Assembly (NCBI GenBank): GCA_046046915.1
Contig: JBJOIT010000014.1
Location: 1 to 61,184 of the forward strand
Length of the DNA: 61,184 nucleotides
Reading direction: 5' to 3'
Source: JBEEJZ01 sp046046915
GTDB lineage: Bacteria > Pseudomonadota > Gammaproteobacteria > Burkholderiales > Burkholderiaceae_C
How positions within the stretch are numbered: the first letter of the stretch is position 1; each line of letters starts with the position of its first letter. Positions 1 to 10,000 of the stretch are shown in pieces. The notes below the pieces were generated by a model. It saw nothing but the letters and a program-made list of their open reading frames with translations. It did no database searches and was not told the DNA's origin. The translations under genes and the position numbers were made by a program.

Positions 1-1339
1 TGGCATAACGATCGGTGGCTCTTAGGTATTCGGTGATTTTGCCGGCTACCACTTCGTCGCGCTTTTCAAGCACCAGCTTGCGATTCATGTCGGTGGCGTT
101 GTAGATGCGGTCTTCAATCAGGTTGCCGTGTTTGTCGGTCATGCCCTGGGTGGGCCGCCAGCCAAAGGTGTCTTTGTCCAGATCAACGCGCACCACTTTT
201 TAGGGCGCCAAGTAGCCGTCTTCTATGCCTTGCTTGAGGCTATAGGTGTAGACCGGCTCGCCAAAGTAGTCGCTGTTGGAGCTGTCTTCGGTTTCTTTGG
301 GCGTGGCGGTCAAGCCTACCTGGGTGGCACTGCCAAAGTAACTGAGGATGTCGCGCCAGGCCGAGTCTTCATTGGCGCTGCCCCGATGGCACTCGTCCAC
401 CACGATCAGGTCAAAGAAGTCGGGGCTGAACTGTTTGTAGACATTGCGCTCTTCGTCCGCGCCACTCACAGCCTGGTAGAGCGAGAGGTAAATCTCGTAG
501 CTTTTGTCCACCCGCTTGGTGGTTTTGTGGATGGCGAGGTCCAACTCTTCTACAGTGAGCTGGCCTTGGGCGTTTACCGTCTCAATACCCTTGGCATGGG
601 GGCTGAGCTTGGCCATGGCGCCCTTGAAGGGCCGAAAGTCGTTGACCATGGTCTGGTCGATGAGGATGTTGCGGTCGGCCAGAAACAGAATGCGCTTCTT
701 GGCGCCGCTCTTCCACAAACGCCAAATGATCTGGAAGGCAGTGTAGGTTTTGCCGGTACCGGTGGCCATCACCAGCAGCACCCGGTTTTGGCCCTGGGCA
801 ATCGCCTCCACCGTGCGATTGATGGCACAAAGCTGGTAGTAACGCGGGGTTTTGCTGGGCGCGTAGTCGTGGGCTGCCACGCGCCGGACCTCTTCGTTCC
901 AGCCCTTCCAGGCGCAGTAGCGCGCCCAGAGTTCCTTAGGAGAAGGGAATTCGTCCAGGGTGAGGTTTTGCTCCAGCACGCCCGTGGTCAGCGTGGCGTC
1001 TCTAAACACAAAGCCGTCGCCATTGCTGGCAAAGCTGAACGGAACGCCCAGCAGCCGGGCGTATTCAATGGCCTGGCCCATGCCCGCGCTGATGGCGTGC
1101 TGGTTGTCTTTGGCCTCCACCACAGCCAGGGGGATGTTGGCCTTGTAAAACAGCGCGAAGTCCGCACGCAACACGGTGCTCTTGTCGCGCTGAGCGGTTT
1201 TGCCTCGCACCACCACACGTCCGGCGCGCAAGGGGTACTCGCGGTAAATCTGGTCCATGCCACTCCAGCCGCTGCGCACCATGGCCGGCCGAATGAACTT
1301 GTCGCAGATGTCGCTCTCAGTCAGGTTTTTCTTGTTCAT
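1..1339 (-). pseudogene. hsdR: Type I restriction enzyme R subunit (HsdR), 5' part, interrupted by an in-frame ochre codon
   Basis: The motor and nuclease subunit of a type I restriction-modification enzyme. It cuts unmodified DNA after ATP-driven translocation. Residues near the N terminus include ADFALF and VVEAK, the D...ExK nuclease core. GTGKTYTAFQ is Walker A, DECHRGS the DEAD-like box and GLTATP motif III. I start at the ATG at 1339 (MNKKNLTESD), which begins the conserved domain, rather than at an upstream in-frame codon at 1369. A TAA at 200-202 stops the protein after DGYLAP, but the same frame continues without another stop to base 1 (KVVRVDLDKD, GWRPTQGMTDK, NATDMNRKL), exactly as in the family. 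The family usually has Tyr at this position, so a one-base TAY to TAA change explains it. The gene also runs off the window. No hsdM or hsdS is visible upstream; they could lie beyond base 1. Confidence 0.85.
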
Positions 1340-1463
1340 GTACTGGGTCGCCTCCCTTGCCGGCACCAAGAGTGGGCGCCTTGCAGTGGCCTGAATTATT
1401 GATCAAGGCGGCAGCACCTTCGCCATCAAGGCCGTCAAACACCTGCGGCCCTAAAATTGCACG

Positions 1464-2318
1464 GTGACCTCCCTCATCAACGCCGATCTGCACTGCCATT
1501 CCGTCATTTCTGACGGCACGCTCACGCCTGAGGCGCTGGCGGCGCGCGCCAAGAACAATGGCGTGGAGCTGTGGGCACTGACCGATCACGACGAGGTGGG
1601 CGGCCAGCACCGGGCAGCGGCGGCGGCCCGGGCGCTGAACATGCGCTACCTCACCGGAACCGAGATCTCCATCACCTTCATCGGCCAGACGGTGCACATC
1701 GTGGGCCTGGGCTTTGATGCCGACAACGCGCAGCTGGTGCAAGGCCTGCGCCGCACCAGAGGCGGCCGAGATGTACGGGCGCAAGAAATGGCTGATAGCC
1801 TGGCCAAGGTCGGCATCAAGGGGGCTTATGAAGGCGCCCTGAAGTTTGTGGGCAACCCGGACCTGATCTCGCGCACCCACTTTGCACGTTTTTTGGTGGA
1901 AAGCGGCGTGTGCAAGGAAACCAATGAGGTGTTTCGCAAGTACCTCACTGAGGGTAAGCCCGGCTACGTAGAGCACAAGTGGGCCACCCTGAAAGACGCC
2001 GTGACCTGGATACGCGAGGCCGGCGGTATCGCGGTGATTGCCCACCCGGCACGCTACAAGTTCAGCCCGACCGAAGAATTTGCGCTGTTCAGCGAATTCA
2101 AGACCCACGGCGGACAAGCCGTGGAAGTGGTGACCGGTAGTCACAGCGCAGCCGAGTACGTCACCTACGCGGCCATGGCGCAAGAATTTGGGCTGGCAGC
2201 CTCCCGGGGCAGCGACTTTCACAGCCCGGACGAGTCGCACACCGACCTGGGCACCCTGCCCTACCTGCCGGGTCACCTCACGCCGGTGTGGGAGCTGCTC
2301 GCGCAGCGCATTCAGTGA
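1464..2318 (+). CDS. PHP-domain phosphoesterase, RNase AM / YciV (TrpH) family
   Basis: A 284-aa protein of the PHP metal-dependent phosphoesterase superfamily. Members of this branch (YciV, RNase AM) hydrolyse 3',5'-nucleotide bisphosphates and trim short 5' RNA ends. Metal ligands are visible in order: DLHCHS near the start, LTDHDE around residue 35, AHPARY in the second half and GSDFHSPDES near the C terminus. Length is normal for the family (280-290 aa). The start is GTG at 1464; no better start lies upstream. The stop codon overlaps the GTG of the next gene, so translation is probably coupled. The exact substrate is inferred from the family only. Confidence 0.85.
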   Translation: MTSLINADLHCHSVISDGTLTPEALAARAKNNGVELWALTDHDEVGGQHRAAAAARALNMRYLTGTEISITFIGQTVHIVGLGFDADNAQLVQGLRRTRGGRDVRAQEMADSLAKVGIKGAYEGALKFVGNPDLISRTHFARFLVESGVCKETNEVFRKYLTEGKPGYVEHKWATLKDAVTWIREAGGIAVIAHPARYKFSPTEEFALFSEFKTHGGQAVEVVTGSHSAAEYVTYAAMAQEFGLAASRGSDFHSPDESHTDLGTLPYLPGHLTPVWELLAQRIQ

Positions 2319-3235
2319 GCGCTACCTTGACGACCTTGCCGGCCCGCTCGCCGGCTGCCTTGCTGGCGGGTATCGGCTTTTTGGTCGCCGCTGTCAGCCT
2401 GTTTGCCTTGCTGGACACCACCGTCAAATACCTCAGCACGGTGATCCCGGTGCTGATGGCGCTGTGGGCACGCTACACCTTTCAGGCCGTGGCGGTGACG
2501 ACCACCATGCTGCCACGCCGGGGCTGGGCCCTGCTGCGCACCCAGCACCCACGGTTTCAGCTGCTGCGGGGCGTCTTGCTGCTGCTGTGCTCGCTGTTTG
2601 CGTTTTTTGCGCTCAAGTACATGCCGGTGGCCGAATTCACGGCCATGGCCATGCTCACCCCCTTGGCGGTCACCGCCGTGTCGGCCTGGGTGTTCAAGGA
2701 AGACGTCTCGGCCTTGCGCTGGGCCTTGGTGGTGGGCGGGTTTGCTGGCGCCTTGCTGATTTTGCGGCCCGGCAACACGCACTTGGGCTGGGCCGTGTTG
2801 CTGCCCATCAGCCAGGTGGCCGCCTACACGGCCTTTCAGCTGCTGGCCAGCCGCATGGCCAAGTTTGAAGACCCCGACACCACCTTGTTTTACACCGGCT
2901 GGGTGGGCTGCTTACTGACGTCTATGGCCGTACCCTGGGTCTGGATGGACGTTAGCAGCTGGCAAACCATCGCCTTCATGTTGCTGGCCGGCGCCTCGGG
3001 CACGGTGGGCCATTGGTTTTTGATCCTGGCCTTTGCGCGCACCCCGGCCAGCACACTGATGCCCTTTCAGTATGTGCAGATCGCCGTGGCCATTGGGCTG
3101 GGCTGGTGGGTGTTTGGCCATCTGCCCGACGCCATCGGTGTGGCCGGCATTGCCCTGATAGCCCTGTGTGGCGCCGCCGGGGCCTGGCTCACCGCGCGGG
3201 AAAGCCGCATTTCACTCGATCCCCAGGAGGTCTGA
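2315..3235 (+). CDS. DMT-superfamily (EamA) inner-membrane transporter
   Basis: About 306 aa, almost entirely hydrophobic helices, organised as two EamA repeats of about five membrane segments (roughly residues 15-145 and 160-295). Typical EamA patterns are visible: an ALLDTTVKYLS helix with a polar break, the FFALKYMPVAEFTAM helix at the end of the first repeat and the matching RTPASTLMPFQYVQI stretch in the second. The start is taken as GTG at 2315, which overlaps the preceding TGA. Substrate cannot be read from sequence; relatives include exporters of amino acids and metabolites. Confidence 0.8.
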   Translation: MSATLTTLPARSPAALLAGIGFLVAAVSLFALLDTTVKYLSTVIPVLMALWARYTFQAVAVTTTMLPRRGWALLRTQHPRFQLLRGVLLLLCSLFAFFALKYMPVAEFTAMAMLTPLAVTAVSAWVFKEDVSALRWALVVGGFAGALLILRPGNTHLGWAVLLPISQVAAYTAFQLLASRMAKFEDPDTTLFYTGWVGCLLTSMAVPWVWMDVSSWQTIAFMLLAGASGTVGHWFLILAFARTPASTLMPFQYVQIAVAIGLGWWVFGHLPDAIGVAGIALIALCGAAGAWLTARESRISLDPQEV

Positions 3236-3239
3236 GCCC

Positions 3240-3863
3240 ATGGCACAGTATTTCGAAGTTCACCCCGACAACCCCCAAGCCAGGCTGCTGAAGCAGGCCA
3301 CGGCCTTGCTGGACAAAGGCGGCATTCTGGCTGTGCCGACCGACTCTAGCTATGCACTGGTCTGCCACATCGACGACAAGGCAGCTGCCGACAAACTGCG
3401 CCAGATTCGGGGCGTGGATGACAAACATCACCTGACCTTGCTGTGCCGCGACCTGAGCGAGCTGGCCAGCTACGCGCGGGTGGACAACCGCCAGTTTCGC
3501 CTCCTCAAGGCCGCCACGCCGGGGCCTTACACCTTCATTCTGGAGGCCAGCAAGGAAGTGCCACGCCGGGTGAGCCACCCACAGCGCAAGACCATTGGGT
3601 TGCGCGTGCCCGAGCACGGCGTGCTGCAAGCGCTACTGACCATGCACGCTGGGCCCTTGCTGGCCACCACCCTGATTGCGCGCGGCGAAACCGAACCCAT
3701 GAACGACCCGCACGAGATCCGCGAACACTACGAGCATCAGCTCGCTGCCGTGATTGACGCCGGCGCCTGCGCGCTGGAACCCACCACGGTGATCGACCTC
3801 ACGGGCGAGGCGCCCGAGGTGGTTCGCCAGGGCCGGGGCTCCTCCGCTGCGCTGGGCCTTTAA
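3240..3863 (+). CDS. yciO: YciO-type Sua5/YrdC family protein (threonylcarbamoyl-AMP synthase-like)
   Basis: A 207-aa YrdC-fold protein. The family includes TsaC/Sua5, which makes threonylcarbamoyl-AMP for the t6A modification of ANN-decoding tRNAs; the YciO branch has the same fold but weaker or different activity. Visible motifs are GGILAVPTDSSYAL near residue 25, the KxR-type segment around KLRQIRGVDDKH, and TPGPYTFIL around residue 95. The ATG at 3240 has a strong ribosome site (AGGAGG, about 3226-3231). It follows the DMT gene by only 4 bases and precedes the M50 protease gene, so these genes are probably one transcription unit. Confidence 0.85.
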   Translation: MAQYFEVHPDNPQARLLKQATALLDKGGILAVPTDSSYALVCHIDDKAAADKLRQIRGVDDKHHLTLLCRDLSELASYARVDNRQFRLLKAATPGPYTFILEASKEVPRRVSHPQRKTIGLRVPEHGVLQALLTMHAGPLLATTLIARGETEPMNDPHEIREHYEHQLAAVIDAGACALEPTTVIDLTGEAPEVVRQGRGSSAALGL

Positions 3864-3887
3864 TTTCTTTTTGCTGGAGCGCCCCAA

Positions 3888-4556
3888 GTGGATACCGCCA
3901 ACCTGATTCAAACCGTGCTGATTTACGCCTTGCCGGTGTTGTTTGCCATCACCGTGCACGAGGCTGCCCACGGTTATGCCGCACGCCACTTTGGCGACAG
4001 CACCGCTTACATGATGGGCCGGGTCACGCTCAACCCCATGAAGCACATCGACCCCATGGGCACCATCCTGATGCCCCTGTTGCTGTACTTCGCCACCTCG
4101 GGTGCCTTTTTGTTTGGCTACGCCAAGCCGGTGCCGGTGCGTTTTGGCCATTTGCGCAACCCCAAGCGCGACATGATCTGGGTGGCACTGGCCGGGCCGG
4201 GCGCCAACCTGGCGCAGGCGCTGGCCTGGGGTGTGCTGCTGCACCTGCTGGTGGCCGTGGGCATCCAGGAAACGTTTTTTCTGAAAATGTGCCAGGCCGG
4301 CATGTTGGTCAATGTCGTGATGTTTGCTTTCAACCTGTTTCCGCTGCCGCCGCTGGACGGTGGCCGCATCCTGGTGGGCCTGCTGCCCTATCGTCAGGCG
4401 GTGATGGTGTCGCGCATCGAGCCCTGGGGCTTTTTCATTGTGATGGCGTTGGTCATCAGCGGCGTGGTCAGCAGCCTGTGGATGCGCCCGGTGATGTCCC
4501 TCACCTTTGGCCTGCTGGACGTGCTGCTGTCGCCTTTGTCGGCTCTGCTGCCCTGA
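3888..4556 (+). CDS. Site-2-protease-like zinc metalloprotease (M50 family, short bacterial form)
   Basis: A 222-aa polytopic membrane protein. The first helix carries HEAAHGY, the HExxH zinc motif, at about residues 23-27. The third zinc ligand region is NLFPLPPLDGGRI at about residues 147-159, the hallmark NxxPxPxLDG motif of M50 proteases. No PDZ domain is present, unlike RseP, so it belongs to the short form widespread in bacteria, whose substrates are unknown. Start codon is GTG. It sits 24 bases after yciO and about 37 bases before trpS, on the same strand. Confidence 0.85.
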   Translation: MDTANLIQTVLIYALPVLFAITVHEAAHGYAARHFGDSTAYMMGRVTLNPMKHIDPMGTILMPLLLYFATSGAFLFGYAKPVPVRFGHLRNPKRDMIWVALAGPGANLAQALAWGVLLHLLVAVGIQETFFLKMCQAGMLVNVVMFAFNLFPLPPLDGGRILVGLLPYRQAVMVSRIEPWGFFIVMALVISGVVSSLWMRPVMSLTFGLLDVLLSPLSALLP

Positions 4557-4593
4557 CCCGTTTACCGTCTCACTCTTTTCCTGTGACTGGCTC

Positions 4594-5895
4594 ATGACTT
4601 CTTCGACCACCACCCGTTTTCTGACCGGCATCACCACCTCGGGCACACCCCACTTGGGCAACTATGTCGGCTCCATTCGCCCTGCCGTGCAAGCCAGCCG
4701 CGCCCCCGGTGTGGAAAGCTTTTATTTCCTGGCCGACTACCACGCACTGATCAAGATCGACGACCCGGCCCGCATCCAGAGATCTACCCTGGAGATTGCC
4801 GCGAGCTGGATTGCCGCCGGCCTGGACCCGGATCGCGTGACCTTTTACCGCCAGTCGGACGTGCCCGAGATTCCCGAGCTGACCTGGTTTCTGACCTGCG
4901 TGACCGGCAAGGGCGTGCTCAACCGCGCCCACGCCTACAAGGCCATGGTGGACAAAAACACCGCCGCGGGCAGCGATGTGGATGCCGATGTGACGGCGGG
5001 CTTGTTCATGTACCCGGTGCTGATGGGCGCGGACATCCTGATGTTCAACGCCCACAAGGTACCGGTGGGCCGGGACCAGATTCAGCACATCGAGATGGCG
5101 CGCGACATGGCCGCCAGCTTCAACCACCGATATGGCGAGCACTTTGTCGCGCCCGAGGCCGCCATCGAAGAAACCGTGGCCACCCTGCCCGGGCTGGATG
5201 GCCGCAAGATGAGCAAAAGCTACGACAACACCATTGCCCTTTTTGCGCCGCGCGAGGTGCTCAAGAAGCAGATCATGGGCATCGTGACCGACTCGCGCGC
5301 GCCGGGCGAGCCCAAAGACACCGAAGGCTCGGCGCTGTTCCAGATCTACCAGGCTTTTGCGTCAAACGAAGAGACAGCGGCCCTGCGCCAGGCGTATGCC
5401 GATGGCATCGCTTGGGGGGATGCCAAGCAGATGCTCTTTGAGCGCATCGACCGCGAGATTGCTCCCATGCGCGACACCTATCAGGCCCTCATGAACGACC
5501 CGGCCCGGCTGGAGGCCATGCTCATGGCCGGTGCTGCCAAGGCTCGCGCCATCGCCAGCCCCTTCATGGCACGTTTGCGCCACGCGGTGGGCCTGCGACG
5601 CCTGGGCGACATGGCCGCGCCTGCAAAGGCAGCCAAGGCCAGCAAAGCCGCCCTGCCCAGCTTCAAGCAGTACCGCGAGGCCGATGGCCGCTTTGCCTTC
5701 AAATTGGTCGATGCGCAGGGTCAACTGCTGCTGCAAAGCCTGCCTTTTGACTCGCCCAAGGTGGCAGCCCAAGCCATTGCCCGTCTTCAAACCGAGGGCA
5801 TGTCACCCCTGGCAGATGTGCTGCAGGCACCTGCCGTGAGCGCCGCCGCGGTAGAGGCAGCACTGAACGCACTGCAACTGAGCAAACAGGACTGA
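4594..5895 (+). CDS. trpS: Tryptophanyl-tRNA synthetase with a C-terminal extension
   Basis: Class I synthetase that charges tRNA-Trp. GTPHLGNYVG near residue 20 is the HIGH-type motif and GRKMSKSYDN near residue 205 the KMSKS loop. The ATG at 4594 (MTSSTTTRF) is chosen because it directly precedes the conserved start; an upstream ATG in frame would add 29 unconserved residues. The protein is 433 aa while the common bacterial form is about 330-340 aa. The last 80 or so residues, after an Ala/Lys-rich linker, read like a small YegP/DUF1508-type domain (FKQYREADGRFAFKL, then SPKVAAQAI). Similar long TrpS forms are, to my recollection, common in Burkholderiales. Confidence 0.95.
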   Translation: MTSSTTTRFLTGITTSGTPHLGNYVGSIRPAVQASRAPGVESFYFLADYHALIKIDDPARIQRSTLEIAASWIAAGLDPDRVTFYRQSDVPEIPELTWFLTCVTGKGVLNRAHAYKAMVDKNTAAGSDVDADVTAGLFMYPVLMGADILMFNAHKVPVGRDQIQHIEMARDMAASFNHRYGEHFVAPEAAIEETVATLPGLDGRKMSKSYDNTIALFAPREVLKKQIMGIVTDSRAPGEPKDTEGSALFQIYQAFASNEETAALRQAYADGIAWGDAKQMLFERIDREIAPMRDTYQALMNDPARLEAMLMAGAAKARAIASPFMARLRHAVGLRRLGDMAAPAKAAKASKAALPSFKQYREADGRFAFKLVDAQGQLLLQSLPFDSPKVAAQAIARLQTEGMSPLADVLQAPAVSAAAVEAALNALQLSKQD

Positions 5896-5898
5896 ACC

Positions 5899-6978
5899 AT
5901 GACCCAGCATTTCAGAATAGCCGCCATTGCGGGTGACGGCATTGGCAAGGAAGTCATGCCCGAGGGCCTGCGGGTGCTGGCCGCCGTGGCCCAGCGTTTT
6001 GACATCCAACTGGATATCACGCCCATCGAATGGGCCAGTTGCGAGTACTACCAGCGAACGGGCGCCATGATGCCCGACGATTGGAAACAACAGCTCGCCG
6101 GCATGGACGCCCTGTACTTTGGCGCCGTAGGCTGGCCGGCCACCGTGCCCGACCATATCTCGCTGTGGGGTTCGCTGCTCAAGTTTCGCCGGGAGTTTGA
6201 CCAGTACATCAACCTGCGCCCGGTGCGCTTGTTCGAAGGCGTGCCCTGCCCGCTGGTGGACAACAAAGGCCAGCCGCGCAAGCCCGGCGACATCGACTTT
6301 TTTGTGGTGCGCGAAAACACCGAAGGCGAGTACACCAACCTGGGCGGCCGCATTTTTGAAGGCACCGACCGTGAGGTGGTCATACAGGAGTCGGTCTTTA
6401 CCCGCCACGGCACCGACCGGGTGCTCAAGTACGCCTTTGAGCTGGCTCAGTCCCGCCAGCGCAAGCACCTGACTGTGGCCACCAAGAGCAATGGCATTGC
6501 CATCAGCATGCCCTGGTGGGACAGCCGGGCCGATGCGGTGCACCAGGGCTATCCTGATGTCACAGTGGACAAGCAGCACATCGACATCCTCACCGCGCGC
6601 TTTGTGTTGCAGCCCACCCGCTTTGATGTGGTGGTGGCCAGCAACCTGTTTGGCGACATCCTCTCCGACCTGGGCCCGGCCTGCACCGGCACCATCGGCC
6701 TCGCGCCCTCAGCCAACCTGAACCCACAGCGCAATTTCCCCTCGCTGTTTGAACCGGTGCATGGCTCGGCCCCAGACATCTATGGCAAGAACATTGCCAA
6801 CCCGGTGGCCATGATCTGGTCGGGCGCGCTGATGCTGGACTTTCTGGGTTGCCGCTCGGCGCACGACGCCATCGTGGCCGCCATCGAGCAGGTGCTGGCC
6901 CATGGCCCGCGCACCCCGGACCTGGGCGGCACGGCCTCCACCACCGAGATGGGTGCGGCCATTGCAGCCGCGCTTTGA
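5899..6978 (+). CDS. Tartrate / D-malate dehydrogenase (isopropylmalate dehydrogenase family)
   Basis: A 359-aa NAD-dependent beta-decarboxylating dehydrogenase. GDGIGKEVMPEG at the start, RENTEGEY around residue 135, the substrate-binding KSNGI around residue 193, SNLFGDILSDL around residue 248 and the nucleotide-binding EPVHGSAPDI around residue 280 are all present. Detailed features (GWPATVPDHISLWG, ACTGTIGLAPS) match tartrate dehydrogenase TtuC and D-malate dehydrogenase DmlA rather than LeuB or Icd. It probably oxidises D-malate or tartrate to pyruvate or oxaloacetate derivatives plus CO2. It starts 3 bases after the trpS stop. No LysR-type DmlR is next to it. Confidence 0.88.
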   Translation: MTQHFRIAAIAGDGIGKEVMPEGLRVLAAVAQRFDIQLDITPIEWASCEYYQRTGAMMPDDWKQQLAGMDALYFGAVGWPATVPDHISLWGSLLKFRREFDQYINLRPVRLFEGVPCPLVDNKGQPRKPGDIDFFVVRENTEGEYTNLGGRIFEGTDREVVIQESVFTRHGTDRVLKYAFELAQSRQRKHLTVATKSNGIAISMPWWDSRADAVHQGYPDVTVDKQHIDILTARFVLQPTRFDVVVASNLFGDILSDLGPACTGTIGLAPSANLNPQRNFPSLFEPVHGSAPDIYGKNIANPVAMIWSGALMLDFLGCRSAHDAIVAAIEQVLAHGPRTPDLGGTASTTEMGAAIAAAL

Positions 6979-7024
6979 CGACGCGTGAGCTGTACCTGCA
7001 CTTTGGATACTGGAGTCTGAGCCA

Positions 7025-10000
7025 GTGAGCCTGACCTCGTCTTTGTGGGCAATGGGCGCGCTGTTTGGCGTGCTCCTGGCCCTTTTGGGTTGGCGATTTT
7101 TCAGATATCGACGCCAAACCCTGGCGCTGGTTGAGGCCAACAACCGCAAACTGCGAGAGCTGGCTGCAGTTGTGCGGCACAGCAGCAACGCCGTGGCCAG
7201 GCTCGACCGGCACCTGCACATCATGTGGATCAACGAGGGGTTCACGCGCCTTTACGGGTACACCGCCGACGAGGCGATAGGCAAAACACCAGGCAGGCTG
7301 CTGGGTTCAGAGAATGCGGACCCCACGGTGCTGGCGCAATTGAAGGCCACAGGTTCACTGGCCCAAAGCTGCCGGGTCGAAGTGCTCAATCTCACTAAGG
7401 CGGGTGCCGAGGTCTGGATCGATACAGAAATCCAGCCCCTGTTTGACGATGCTGGCGCGCCCACCGGTTTCATTGAAATCGGCACCGACGTCACTCAGCG
7501 CAAAGCGCTACAAGACAGCTTGAAGCAACAAAACGAGGTGATGCAGACCATCATCGAGAACCTGCCCTGCGGCTTGAGTGTGGTCGATGCAAACATGCAG
7601 GTGATTCACTCCAACCAGCAGTTTGCGCAATTGCTGGCGTTTCCCGAGGACCTGATGCGACGCAGTCCCCTCCGGTTCGAGCAACTCATCCGTTTTAACG
7701 CTGAGCGGGGTGAATATGGCGACATGGGCACCTCCGTCGATCAAACGGTTCAGGACGTGGTCGCCCGTGCCCGGCAGCCGCAGGCCCACCGCTTTGAACG
7801 AATACGCCCCAACGGCACGGCGCTGGAGGTGGTGGGTGCACCCATGCCAGGCGGTGGTTTCATCACAACTTATTCCAATGTAACTTCTCGGGTCAAGGCA
7901 GAGCGGGCCTTGAGACTGAACCAGGAGCGTTTCGAGATTGCGGCGGATGCGGCCAGCATTGGGGTTTGGGATTTGGATGCAAGCACCCGCTTGGCACAGT
8001 GGGATAAGCGCATGTACCAGCTCTACGGGCAAGACCCCGACTGCGGCGCGACGCCCGAGGCGCTGTGGGCGTCCTGCCTGCACCCGGATGACAAGACCCG
8101 CATCCGCGGCGAGATGCTGACCGCGCTGACCGGCGACACTTTTTACAACACTGACTTTCGCATCGTTTGGCCCAACGGCGAGATCAGGCATCTTCATGCC
8201 ATGGGCCGCGTGGTGCGCAATGAGGCCGGACAGCCGCTGCGCATGACGGGGGTGAACATCGACATCACCGAACGCAAGCGCACCGAGGCGGCGCTGACCG
8301 AGTCCAAGCACCAGGCCGAGCAGGCCAGCGTGGCCAAGAGCCAGTTTCTGGCCAACATGAGCCACGAGATACGCACACCCATGAACGCGATTTTGGGCAT
8401 GCTCAAGCTGCTGACCAGCACAGAATTGACCGAGCGCCAGCGCGACTACGCCAGTAAGACCGAGCGCGCTGCACGCTCCATGCTGGGTTTGCTCAACGAC
8501 ATCCTTGACTTCTCCAAGGTGGAAGCCGGCAAGATGAGGCTGGATCCGCAGCCCTTTGGCCTGGATCGGGTGCTACGTGATCTGGCGGTCATCTTGTCCG
8601 CTACGGTGGGTGCCAAGCCTGTGGAAGTTTTGTTTGATGTGGCGCACGACGTGCCGCGCCGGCTGGTGGGAGATGCCATGCGCCTGCAACAGGTGCTGAT
8701 CAACCTGTGCGGAAATGCCATCAAGTTCACGCACCTGGGTGAAGTGGTGCTGTCGATCCGGGTTGTCACGCACGACCAGGAACAAGTCAGCCTGCAGTTT
8801 GCGGTGCGGGACACCGGCATCGGCATTGCACCCGATAACCAGGCGCGTATTTTTTCTGGCTTTTCGCAGGCCGAGGCGTCTACGACCCGACGTTTTGGTG
8901 GCACGGGGCTGGGCCTGGCCATCTCCAGCAGGCTAGTCGATCTGATGGGCGGCGATCTCAAGGTCAACAGCCAGGTGGGACTGGGCAGCACCTTCTCGTT
9001 TACCCTGCCCTTGCTGCTGGTTGAGCCCGGCTCGTATTGCGAAGACCTGCCGCCAGCCCCCACCGGTCCACAGGTCGCCGTGCTGGTGGTGGACGACAAC
9101 GACTCTGCGCGCGAGATCATGGGGAACATGGGCAGCACCTTGGGCTGGAAGGTGGAAACGGCATCCTCGGGCGCGGAGGCCTTGCGCATGTTCAAGGTAC
9201 GACAGGGCGGCCCTCAACCCTATGAAGCAGTGCTGATGGACTGGCAGATGCCGGACATGGACGGCTGGGAAACAGCCCGGGGCATACGAGATCTCTGCCG
9301 AGCAGGTCCTCACCCTGTCATGGTGATGGTGACCACCCATGGCCGCGAAATGCTGAGCGAGCGCAGCAGCACCGAGCAAGACCTGATCAACGGCTTTTTG
9401 GTCAAGCCCGTGACGGCTTCGATGTTGTTTGACGCCATGGCGGAGGCACGCCGCGCGCTGGCTGGCCTGGTGCCCTCGCTACCGCCTGTGCTGGACATCG
9501 GCCATCGTCCCCTCGCAGGTTTGCGCTTGCTGCTGGTGGAAGACAACCCGGTCAATCAGCAAGTGGGCAGCGAACTGCTCAGTGCCCAAGGGGCCGAGAT
9601 GGTCGTGGTCGCCAATGGCCTGCTGGCCGTGAAAGCCGTGCAGGCCAGGGGCGACGACGAGCGGCCTTTCGATGCAATTCTGATGGACCTGCAAATGCCG
9701 GTGATGGACGGCTACACCGCCACCAGCCAGATCCGCACGCTGTGGGGCCCAGACCTCTTGCCCATCATTGCCATGACTGCCAACACCATGCCCAGTGACC
9801 GAGACGCTTGCCTGGCCGCCGGCATGAACGACCATGTCGGCAAGCCCTATGAGCTGGAGCAACTCGTCAGCACCTTGCTGTATTGGACCGGCCGCTCCCA
9901 GTCGCTGGCACCTCGACCCGAGGCTCACGCACCAAGCAGCACGCGGCTAGACCCCGACGCCTTGCCGCTTCTGGACATAGCAACGGCCAAAGAGCGCATG

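Noticed and set aside
128..1402. A 424-codon open frame on the + strand over hsdR
   Set aside because: It is antisense to the hsdR frame, whose product has clear restriction-enzyme motifs; high GC makes long false frames.
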